Part shown: positions 29,301 to 38,800 of the stretch, piece after piece
How the letters are laid out: each line of letters starts with the position of its first letter
Numbering within the stretch: position 1 is the stretch's first letter
Made by a program: the position numbers and the translations under genes
DNA from: Bugula neritina
Lineage: Eukaryota; Bryozoa; Gymnolaemata; Cheilostomatida; Bugulidae
Reading direction: 5' to 3'
Assembly: GCA_964035545.1 (NCBI GenBank)
Contig: OZ037767.1
Coordinates: 31,481,628-31,545,627 of the forward strand
DNA: 64,000 bases
The notes under the pieces: model-generated
What the model saw: the letters and a program-made list of their open reading frames with translations, nothing else
The model's database searches: none
What the model was told of the DNA's origin: nothing

Positions 29301-30177
29301 ATATCTTAACAAACGTGATTCTTTCTGCAGATTATATTTTTTGCTAAAAGAAGTTAATTTTGGAAGACTGTTTCTTTGTTGACTCCAGAAAATACTTTTC
29401 CAGTGCAATAAATCTCAACTCATGCTTAGTTTTGAGATATTTTGGTAGTCTTTTCACTCCAATTAGTTTTACATTTTGCTTTGATTTACGCAAAACGCTC
29501 CCTTGGCCTACGGTCCAGATAGTGGTAATCACTACTGGTACTGTCGTATAACTTTAACCAATACAGCCGATAAATTGTTGTGTGCGTAATTGGTGTTCGT
29601 GTGTGCAACTTTGCTACGGTTTGGCTTTTCTAATACTTTTAGCAACCATATTGGACATTGTTGTGTTGGTATTTTATTTCTTTGTGATCCCTAGTACTCG
29701 AGAAGCTTGTTCTCCTTCTTTCCGCAATTTTTTTTAATATACTGGTTACTTGGTTTAATTAGATTCTGCAGAATGGATTTTGTAAGTAACAATAATATCT
29801 GGTATACTGTTTGGTAGGTTGCAGGAAAAGTGAAACATTTCTTCAGGAGCTATGCTCTCAACAGACATAAGATGACAACTCTAACACCATCGTACCATGC
29901 TGAGTTATACAGTCCGGACGACAATCGATTTGATCAGAGACAGTTTCTCTACAATGTCAACTGGCCGTGGCAATTCAATAGAATAAATGCAGTTGTATGT
30001 ATATATTAGTTATATGTGTTAGTATGTGTGTTAGTTGTATGTGTTAGTATATGTATTGGTTATATGTGTCTATGTATTTTAGTTGTATTATCATATTTAA
30101 TTCAGGCTCAACAGTTACAAGTCCAATCCAGCTCGGGAGCAAATGATCAGCCCCCTTGCAAGAAGGAGAAGAACTAA
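20312..30177 (+). CDS. NADSYN1: Glutamine-dependent NAD+ synthetase (16 exons, 714 aa)
   Basis: It converts deamido-NAD+ to NAD+ using ATP and glutamine, the last step of NAD synthesis, in the cytosol. Exons: 20312-20396, 20711-20771, 22088-22204, 22441-22725, 23036-23153, 23615-23746, 23835-24034, 24207-24358, 24939-25107, 25466-25601, 26515-26621, 26948-27079, 27353-27425, 27643-27771, 29818-29994, 30106-30177. Every junction keeps phase and the total is 2145 nt including the stop. The N-terminal half is a nitrilase-type glutaminase: the likely Glu-Lys-Cys triad lies in GPELEI (exon 2), LIRPK (exon 4) and [13 protein letters not shown] (exon 4). The C-terminal half is the synthetase, with the PP-loop [13 protein letters not shown] (exon 8), then [31 protein letters not shown]-like and GPYSMYCK segments. 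Length matches the vertebrate enzyme (about 706 aa). No breaks seen. Many introns carry minisatellites against their splice sites. Confidence 0.97.
21262..22087. repeat. Minisatellite of about 33 bp ending at the NADSYN1 exon 3 acceptor
   Basis: About 25 copies of a unit with tatatttctagtgtatactc followed by tgtaacataagttg. The last unit supplies the exon 3 acceptor itself (ttttag, then TGGATAC), and several internal units carry the same ctag-TGGATAC junction, so the array is built from copies of the splice acceptor. Confidence 0.95.
22693..22770 (+). repeat. Tandem duplication of the end of NADSYN1 exon 4 with its donor
   Basis: About 40 bp covering the last codons of exon 4 and the donor (ttgtggtcccctgctag then gtaaat) occurs twice in direct succession. 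The real donor is at 22726 and the copy at 22769. Using the second would reach an in-frame TAA at once. Confidence 0.9.
23185..23368. repeat. 18-19-bp tandem repeat (gggaatatacagtatatca)n
   Basis: About nine imperfect copies in NADSYN1 intron 5, starting about 30 bp after the donor at 23154. A shorter ctagtgcactgtgggtaaa repeat follows at about 23520-23605. Confidence 0.9.
24060..24206. repeat. 18-bp tandem repeat ending at the NADSYN1 exon 8 acceptor
   Basis: About eight copies of gtgatgtgcttacagctgt type. Each carries a cttacag acceptor-like sequence, and the last (AG at 24205-24206) is the acceptor that gives the in-phase exon 8. Confidence 0.92.
24575..24636. repeat. G-rich 17-bp repeat (ggcaggagagggggag)n
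   Basis: Four copies, purine-rich on the plus strand, in NADSYN1 intron 8. Confidence 0.9.
25105..25196. repeat. Short repeat copying the NADSYN1 exon 9 donor
   Basis: The exon ends ggcag-gtatag at 25107/25108. After it come about five imperfect copies of tacctcgcaggtac, each with its own cag-gta donor-like junction. Confidence 0.85.
26240..26465. repeat. Tandem repeat (agcatatgacagcatat)n
   Basis: About 12 copies in NADSYN1 intron 10; a smaller patch of the same motif lies at about 25637-25700. It gives spurious Cys/Tyr/Met/Leu-rich open frames on the minus strand. Confidence 0.93.
27082..27352. repeat. About 45-bp repeat ending at the NADSYN1 exon 13 acceptor
   Basis: Roughly five copies of a unit containing ggttattatgctatataatttctatacaggatatt. 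The final ttctatacag (AG at 27351-27352) is the true acceptor; each earlier unit carries a copy. Confidence 0.92.
28401..29553 (+). repeat. Direct-repeat element in NADSYN1 intron 14
   Basis: A segment of about 265-270 bp occurs at 28401-28664 and again at 28879-29150, and its last 65 bp a third time at 29489-29553. Each copy starts near agaatgcaat and ends with a short hairpin, agtggtaatcactact, followed by ggtactgtc. About 215 bp separates the first two copies. The arrangement resembles a small terminal-repeat retroelement (TRIM-like) or tandem insertion of a short element; no coding sequence is visible. Confidence 0.75.
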
Positions 30178-30728
30178 GGCTAACCCCTCTGCAAACTCCA
30201 CAACCCTCTCACAAACCTTCTAACCAGCTGGCTAGCACCAGCTGATGTATTTATTTATAGTTTCCTCACAGATTTTGACATTCCAAATGAACATTTAGAA
30301 TGTCTTGTAAGTGCCAATCTGTATTTATTAGCTTTTTTGACAATTTATATTTTAATAACTTCAAAATTATTAAGTCGATTTGTAATGTTGTAGCTATGCT
30401 TTCCATGTTAACTTGTATTGGAATTTAGATAAATTTATTGTACTTTTGTATTCTAAATTTCTATTGTTGAATAATAATTTATGTTTAGATTGTGTAAAGA
30501 ATAATAAGCTATTCATATGCTTATCTTATTCTCAGTTAAATTAATCATACTGTAAGACCTAAAATATACTTTATTTATGTTTGGTAAAAAAAATCTTTAT
30601 ATTTTCATAAAAATATATAAACAATAATTGTGCTTCGTATAAGTTGAAATTATAAAAATTGTCATCATGAGTAAAAAATGTATAACAAAAATGTTGCATA
30701 TTAAATGCAGTGTGTTATGTATATGTGA
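30178..30728. other. 3' flank of NADSYN1
   Basis: AT-rich non-coding sequence between the NADSYN1 stop and the 20-bp satellite. A TTTATT at 30570-30575 reads AATAAA on the minus strand and could be the polyadenylation signal of the LRR gene if its transcript crosses the satellite. No clear canonical plus-strand signal was picked out for NADSYN1. Confidence 0.4.
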
Positions 30729-32966
30729 GAGCTACAGTAGGGTATATAGAGCTACAATAGGGTACATAGAGCTACAGTAGGGTATATAGAGCTACAGTAG
30801 GGTACATAGAGCTACAGTAGGGTACATAGAGCTACAGTAGGGTACATAGAGCTACAGTAGGGTACATAGAGCTACAATAGGGTACATAGAGCTACAATAG
30901 GGTACATAGAGCTACAATAGGGTACATAGAGCTACAATAGGGTACATAGAGCTACAGTAGGGTACATAGAGCTACAGTAGGGTACATAGAGCTACAATAG
31001 GGTACATAGAGCTACAGTAGGGTACATAGAGCTACAGTAGGGTACATAGAGCTACAGTAGGGTACATAGAGCTACAGTAGGGTACATAGAGCTACAGTAG
31101 GGTACATAGAGCTACAGTAGGGTACATAGAGCTACAGTAGGGTACATAGAGCTACAGTAGGGTACATAGAGCTACAGTAGGGTACATAGAGCTACAGTAG
31201 GGTACATAGAGCTACAGTAGGGTACATAGGGCTACAGTAGGGTACATAGAGCTACAGTAGGGTACATAGAGCTACAGTAGGGTACATAGAGCTACAGTAG
31301 GGTACATAGAGCTACAGTAGGGTACATAGAGCTACAGTAGGGTACATAGAGCTACAGTAGGGTACATAGAGCTACAGTAGGGTATATAGAGCTACAGTAG
31401 GGTACATAGAGCTACAGTAGGGTACATAGAGCTACAGTAGGGTACATAGAGCTACAGTAGGGTACATAGAGCTATAGTAGGGTACATAGAGCTACAGTAG
31501 GGTACATAGAGCTACAGTAGGGTACATAGAGCTACAGTAGGGTACATAGAGCTACAGTAGGGTACATAGAGCTACAGTAGGGTACATAGAGCTACAGTAG
31601 GGTACATAGAGCTACAGTAGGGTACATAGAGCTACAGTAGGGTACATAGAGCTACAATAGGGTACATAGAGCTAGAGTAGGGTACATAGAGCTACAGTAG
31701 GGTACATAGAGCTAGAGTAGGGTACATAGAGCTACAGTAGGGTACATAGAGCTACAGTAGGGTATACAGAGCTACAGTAGGGTACATAGAGCTAGAGTAG
31801 GGTACATAGAGCTACAGTAGGGTACATAGAGCTACAGTAGGGTACATAGAGCTAGAGTAGGGTACATAGAGCTACAGTAGGGTACATAGAGCTACAGTAG
31901 GGTACATAGAGCTACAGTAGGGTACATAGAGCTACAGTAGGGTACATAGAGCTACAGTAGGGTATACAGAGCTACAGTAGGGTACATAGAGCTAGAGTAG
32001 GGTACATAGAGCTACAGTAGGGTACATAGAGCTACAGTAGGGTACATAGAGCTAGAGTAGGGTACATAGAGCTACAGTAGGGTACATAGAGCTACAGTAG
32101 GGTACATAGAGCTACAGTAGGGTACATAGAGCTACAGTAGGGTACATAGAGCTACAGTAGGGTACATAGAGCTACAGTAGGGTACATAGAGCTACAGTAG
32201 GGTACATAGAGCTACAGTAGGGTACATAGAGCTACAGTAGGGTACATAGAGCTACAATAGGGTACATAGAGCTAGAGTAGGGTACATAGAGCTACAGTAG
32301 GGTACATAGAGCTACAGTAGGGTACATAGAGCTACAGTAGGGTACATAGAGCTACAGTAGGGTACATAGAGCTACAGTAGGGTACATAGAGCTACAGTAG
32401 GGTACATAGAGCTACAGTAGGGTACATAGAGCTACAGTAGGGTACATAGAGCTACAGTAGGGTACATAGAGCTACAGTAGGGTACATAGAGCTACAGTAG
32501 GGTACATAGAGCTACAGTAGGGTACATAGAGCTACAGTAGGGTACATAGAGCTACAGTAGGGTACATAGAGCTACAGTAGGGTACATAGAGCTATAGTAG
32601 GGTACATAGAGCTACAGTAGGGTACATAGAGCTACAGTAGGGTACATAGAGCTACAGTAGGGTACATAGAGCTACAGTAGGGTACATAGAGCTACAGTAG
32701 GGTACATAGAGCTACAGTAGGGTACATAGAGCTACAGTAGGGTACATAGAGCTACAGTAGGGTACATAGAGCTACAGTAGGGTACATAGAGCTACAGTAG
32801 GGTACATAGAGCTACAGTAGGGTACATAGAGCTACAGTAGGGTACATAGAGCTACAGTAGGGTACATAGACCTATAGTAGGGTACATAGAGCTACAGTAG
32901 GGTACATAGAGCTACAGTAGGGTACATAGACCTATAGTAGGGTACATAGAGCTACAGTAGGGTACA
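30729..32966. repeat. 20-bp minisatellite, about 112 copies
   Basis: Units of gagctacagtagggtacata, with no length change over 2.2 kb; variants are single substitutions (caatag, tagagtag, tatacaga, cctatag). Blocks of variants recur in the same order, e.g. the tagagtag/tatacaga pattern near 31.67-31.87 and 31.95-32.06 kb, a sign of recent block duplication. The right edge overlaps the stop codon and last codons of the minus-strand LRR gene, so the array lies in that gene's 3' untranslated region or directly after it. Confidence 0.97.
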
Positions 32967-34982
32967 GGTCCCTTCCTCCAGTGGATCCTGACCCTCATCA
33001 TCTCCCGATTCATCTGTTTTCAGTTTTATAATTTTGTCCAAGACTTTGAGACTGGGTAGAATCTTGAACACCCTGTCGATATATCTAGGCTACAATTCTA
33101 TAACTCTCAGTCAAGGTAACTCACATTCTATAACTCTCAGTCAGGGTAATTCACAGCAGGAATGTCAACACAAGGCATGACAGCAAAATATATTTTCAGT
33201 AGTAAGACCATTTCATATTACACCTTCAAAACACACATATTGAAGGATTTTTAACGAATTTGAGTTCACCTGGTGGTGCTACGATTCAGCATTGTTGCAA
33301 GTTAATTTGGGAAGAAAGTTTGTGACTAGCCCAAATACCTTACCTTTGCCTGTACATGTGGCTGTAGTATATACCATTGCCCGTCAACTCTAAATACTCC
33401 AGCTTAGGGAACCTCTGCAATCCATTCAAATGTTTTATCTGGTTGAAGGATAGAATCAAACTCCTTAGATTCGGCATACCAGGAAGTGACTAAGAAAGCA
33501 TATTATGTTAATAATATACACATATGGGTAAACAACTCCTCAATTGTATTATTCAGAGTATTCTATATAACCTACATAGAGCTGTAGAGAGCCCATTCAT
33601 TCATTAGTACATGAAACCTTGAATTGTATAAATGAATTAAATAATATTAATTCAGTATATTACTCTAAACATTGTATATTTCATACTCTATAGGTATTAG
33701 GTAAATATATTTATAACATATATTTAGCTGCTGGACTTACCTTAAATGATGTAAAGTAGTTCTTAGAGAAGTTTGCAGTTTGACATCTGCAACACAAATT
33801 GGCATATCAATGGATAGCTAAGAGAGACACAATTTCAGCAGTGAAACTACTGCACGTAGAAGAAACAGCCGGATTATTAGTTTAAAGCTTTAATGAAACA
33901 GCAAACAAACCCTTCGATGTTTGATCATTTTGAGAGATTGGTTTATAGAGCACATGCAAATAAGAAACATCTTACAAGTCAATGCGACGCTGTACAATAG
34001 TTGCTAGTTCTATGTTTGATAGACAAATCCCCAGTCTACTATTACCTCAAATTGACTTGGTGATAAATTGAAGTCTGACTGCATTAGCCCTCACACTATA
34101 TATACCTGTTGAAAGACAGCCCTGAGAGGTCGTGTAGAGAGTTGTCTATGACTGTCAGATCTTCTACGCTCTTCAGTCGACTCAGAATACGCATGAAGTT
34201 CTTCACTTGGTAACTCTGATGCAGTTGTTGGTACGACAAATTCACTTTCTACAAAAAAGTATTCTGCATTTCCTCTTTACACAAAAAAGATTCAGCAAAA
34301 CAAAATATGGAAATAAATAACTAAAGAAAGAAGAATACTTTGTTAATTAGGGTAAAGGTTTTTAAAATGCAAGGTTTTAATTTCTAAACAATGCAAGTTA
34401 ACACTTGGTAGTTGATACCGTAGCAGACTCCCAGTTCTCTTGCTTGTCCCTGTAGGTACTTCTCTCTTTGCCCTTCCTATCGTGATGTATCAACTCTCCA
34501 TCATCATCTGCCAGCTCGTAAAATGTTCTTTCTTTAGACTCAGGACCTTCTCTCACACGAGGGGCATGCAGCTGATCACCCTTGACTTGTGTACTCCGCA
34601 GTTCATGCCAAACAGTGTATTCAAACTTATGAGACGGTAACTAAATAACACATATACAAAAGTTGTAAGTATGTTTTACTTACACCTGTTGGCATAAGTA
34701 TACATTCACTTACGAGATTTGAAATATAAACAAAACAGGTTTTAAGCTAGTTTTACACTATATAGAAACCACTGAAATGGAATATTCAATTGTATATTTA
34801 TTTCATTTCAGCAATAAATGTAGCACAGTACTATGAAAATATAGAAATGCTACCTGAGGTAAGAGATTGGGTTTGTGTTTTTTGTTTAGTCTATCATCAT
34901 GTTCTGATGAACTGACTTGTCCAATGGGCACACCCGTCCCAAGATCTCTTACTAGGCCTGATGTAGCTACTAATGTCTCCAT
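32952..34982 (-). CDS. Leucine-rich repeat protein (6 exons, 272 aa)
   Basis: Exons: 34982-34854, 34640-34419, 34248-34106, 33786-33741, 33489-33344, 33084-32952, all in phase (819 nt with stop). I do not recognise a named orthologue. The first two exons give a charged, probably disordered N-terminus. From about residue 120 there are leucine-rich repeats (KVNLSYQQL, ANFSKNYFTSF, NLRSLILSFNQIKHL, KLEYLELTGNGI), closed by an LRR cap, YRQRYIDRVFKILPSLKVLD, then an acidic tail. For the last exon I used the acceptor at 33086-33085 rather than the one 5 bp upstream, because only it keeps the cap in frame. The protein ends Cys-Thr-Leu-Leu-stop, which fits a CaaL prenylation motif, and these codons lie in the edge of the 20-bp satellite. 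The start is the first ATG after a possible acceptor. Likely an intracellular scaffold; function unknown. Confidence 0.8.
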
Positions 34983-35847
34983 TGGCTATAAAACAGATGT
35001 CACTGATCATCACCATGCCAGTTTAGTTGAAACTATAGTATTAGTATTACTACTAGTACTAGTAACAATATTAGTCTATCACTACTAGTATTAGTAATCT
35101 ATTTACATTAACTACAAAACATCAAAAGCATTATTATTATATAATGATTATAACAATAATCAAAATTAAAAACGTATAACATTAACTATTATTATAAACA
35201 TTGATATTGATAATAACATACATACACTTTCAGGTCATTATTTAAATATTTTCATCAATAAGTCATTATTATAATAATCAAATTATCATTAATATTATTA
35301 TTATATTCATTATTACATTAATTTTAAAATATCCGATCATTATGATTATGATTGTCAGTATAAGTTTCAATATCATAATCATTATGATCATAATGATAAT
35401 GATAATATTAATCATATTAATCATTATCATTGACATTCACATTACTCATTAGTAATAGTTATAGTAATATTATTACGATATTGACAATCATAATCATAAT
35501 TATAGTTAAATTAACCAGTAGACTGCTGCATAGTTTAAGTTAAAAATGCAAAGAAACAATTTATTTGCCAAATACAATTAGTGGAAACTAAAATAAATAC
35601 CAGTTACAGTGTGACTGTGTAGAATCAGAACGAGGAGAAATGAACTAATCCAAATTAGCGTTATTCTTCTAAGCAACCAATAACAAATTGGGCGGAGAAT
35701 ATGCGCACGCGTAATCTCGCTTCCGACTCACATGTATGAATTTTCATCATTCATAGTGATATCGTAGTACTATATTACTAATAGTAATATATGCTGAAGA
35801 CATTGACATAATTACTTTGTTAACTAATATTACTATTAGGCGATAAA
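34983..35847. promoter_or_regulatory. Head-to-head spacer of the LRR gene and ATAD3
   Basis: 865 bp between divergent start codons. Near ATAD3 lie a CCAAT box (35677-35681), a GGGCGG GC-box (35690-35695) and TGCGCACGCGTA (35702-35713), one mismatch from the palindromic NRF-1 site that often controls nuclear genes for mitochondrial proteins. The rest is ATTA/TAAT-rich simple sequence (35.1-35.5 kb). Motif function is inferred. Confidence 0.6.
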
Positions 35848-38800
35848 ATGGACTGGATATTTGGTGTTGGAAATAAAAATAAAAACGACCCAAAGAATAT
35901 TTCACAACTTTTAGGTGCCGCTTTGCCTCCTCCTGATGGCACTGATCCCAACAAATCGGGAGTACCTGGCGCCGGACCTAGTGGTAGTGGAGGTAATGCC
36001 GGTAGCGGTGCCCAAACAGCCTACAGATTCGACTCTACTGCTCTTGAGCGAGCTGCAGCAGCCGCCAAAGAACTTGAAAAATCAAGTAAGGTTATTTGTG
36101 ATTGTTATAAAATTAAATTTTATTATTTAATGTAAAACTGAATAACATAATGATAATCTAAATCATCATCATGATGATATTGTTAATCATAATGATAATA
36201 TTTTTTATTCGTATTTGTATTAATATTGATATTTAATTTGAATCATTGATTTCGAATTTGATTTCTATTAGTAAAACATTTTTATCAACTTGTAGAATAT
36301 GCTACCCAGGCATTTGAGACGATCATGGCACAGGAAGTCACGAAAAGGAAAGAACTAGAAGTGCAAGGAAAAGCTATAGAGGCTCAAATTGAAGACTCAA
36401 AATCTCAGCAAATACGACAGCAACATGAAGAGCGACGAAAAACACTTAAGGTCAGTGAAGATGAAATTTTGCTGCATTTAATTTTTGCAATGAAGTCATG
36501 ACAAGGCAGCATTTGCAATTGGGAATTTTTGGAAGAAAATGGTTTGGCATGTCTATGATAGGCCACAATGCCACGCTAGTTTTGCTGTTTCTTTTGCACG
36601 TAGATGATGTTTCTGTTTACATGTTGTTAGGAGGAAGAGAAAATACAAGAAAGGAAGTCACACCTGGAAGACAGACTTGCGAGACAGCGTCATGACGACC
36701 AGCTCATGCAATCCAGGAAATCACAGGAGGAACTACTCAGACTGCAAGAGGAGAGCGTGGCTAAACAGGAACAAATGAGAAAAGGTGCTCATCATATGCA
36801 GTACTGGCTACTGATTGGTCATGATATTTTATATTTGATGCCAATTCGTTAATTGTTCCGGTCTTTTCTATTGGTTTGCTAGCAATTAAAAATTCGAGAT
36901 TTTCTTTATTGAATTCTATTGGTGATAAATAACTGGTCATAAAAATAAAATTTACCTCAAAATAGTGTATTGTTTCCATTAATTGTAAAAGCACAATGCA
37001 GGACTAGTTCTCAACCAGGTATAACTTTTAGTAGAACTGTCATAGTCTCAACTGTTATTAATTGTATGGCATATGGTGGTAGTGTTCTATCAATTTTGTT
37101 TTATTATTTTATCAACTACACTATAGTATTATTTATGATAAATATAATAGTATTTATAATAAATATAATGGTATTTATAATAAATATAATGGTATTTATA
37201 ATAAATACAATATTATTTATACTAAATATAGTATTATTTATAATGAATATAATTATATTTATACTAAATATGGTATTATTTATAATAAACATAATAGTGT
37301 TTATAATAAATATAATTATGTTTCAGCCTCGATGGAGTATGAAGCTGAATTGCGTCACAAGAATGAGATGGCACGTATTGAAGCAGAGCTGAAAGGAAAG
37401 GCAAAGATAGACAGAGAGAACAGGGATCTCAATCTGGAGATGATGAGAGAGAAAGCTAAGGAGAGTAGAGAGACTGTGCTGGAGGCTATCAAGTGAGTCG
37501 GCTGCAGAGAGTCAGGGACGTGTCTGGTGATGTTATTCTGTAGAGTCGGGGGCGTGTCCAGTGATGTCATTCTGTAGAGAGCCAGGGGCGTGTCCGGTGA
37601 TGTCATTCTGACTACCACCGTGTAGTATAATATACATAGCCTATTCCACTGTGAGTGCAGAGACTCTGCTAATGTCTCAACTCTATTCAATTGCTTATCA
37701 TTTCGAATGAAGTTCCGACAAACCTTCTTTTATTTAAATTTTCTCCTTTTCTTTAAGTTATCACTCTTTTCCTGAAAGTTTGTATCCGCTTAAAATTCTG
37801 GAGAATAAACTGATAATATCATTTCCTACCAGTATTCACTCTTGTACTTACGTGACCTTGTACTTACGTGCCCTTGTACTTACGTGACCTTGTACATGAC
37901 CTTGTAGGACAGCTGGATCAGTGGTGGGATCTGCTACAAACGCTCTTCTAACAGACAGAAATAAGCTGTATGCCGCCGTAAGTACTACCTGTATGTTAAA
38001 GTGAGCTGTAAGTGCTACATGTATGTTAAAGTGAGCTGTAAGTACTACCTGTATGTTAAAGTGAGCAGTAAGTACTACCTGTATGTTGAAGTGAGCCGTA
38101 AGTACTACCTGTATGTTGAAGTGAGCTGTAAGTACTACCTGTATGTTGAAGTGAGCCATAAGTACTACCTGTATGTTGAAGTGAGCCGTAAGTACTACCT
38201 CTATGTTGAAGTGAGCCGTAAGTACTACCTGTATGTTGAAGTGAGCCGTAAGTACTACCTGTATGTTGAAGTGAGCCATAAGTGCTACCTGTATGTTGAA
38301 GTGAGCCGTAAGTACTACCTGTATGTTGAAGTGAGCCGTAAGTACTACCTGTATGTTGAAGTGAGCCGTAAGTACTACCTGTATGTTAAAGTGAAGAAGC
38401 TAATGAGCAGAAGACAAGCAGTTATTCAAAGAGTAGAATTATTATAATGTATTCTTTCTATTTCCAGGCGACTGGAATAACTGTGGCAGCAGCAGGAATT
38501 TATGTCGCCAAAAACAGCGTCGGGGTGGCTGCCAGGTTCATAGAAGCTCGTCTTGGTAAACCATCGCTAGTGCGGGAGACATCCAGGTTTACAGCTGTTG
38601 GTTTTCTCAGGAACCCCATCAAGGTATGTCTAGACACTCTCTGCAGGTGTCAGCTGTGTCTAGTCACTCTCTGCAGGTGTCAGCTGTGTCTAGACACTCT
38701 CTGCAGGTGTCAGCTGTGTCTAGACACTCTCTGCAGGTGTCAGCTGTGTCTAGACACTCTCTGCAGGTGTCAGCTGTGTCTAGTCACTCTCTGCAGGTGT

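Noticed and set aside
30729-32966. CRISPR array
   Set aside because: Units are contiguous 20-mers with no spacers, in a eukaryotic genome; it is a minisatellite.
37848-38279. Minus-strand frame of repeated hydrophobic octa- to decapeptides opposite ATAD3 introns 4 and 5
   Set aside because: Antisense reading of the 30-bp array in ATAD3 intron 5.
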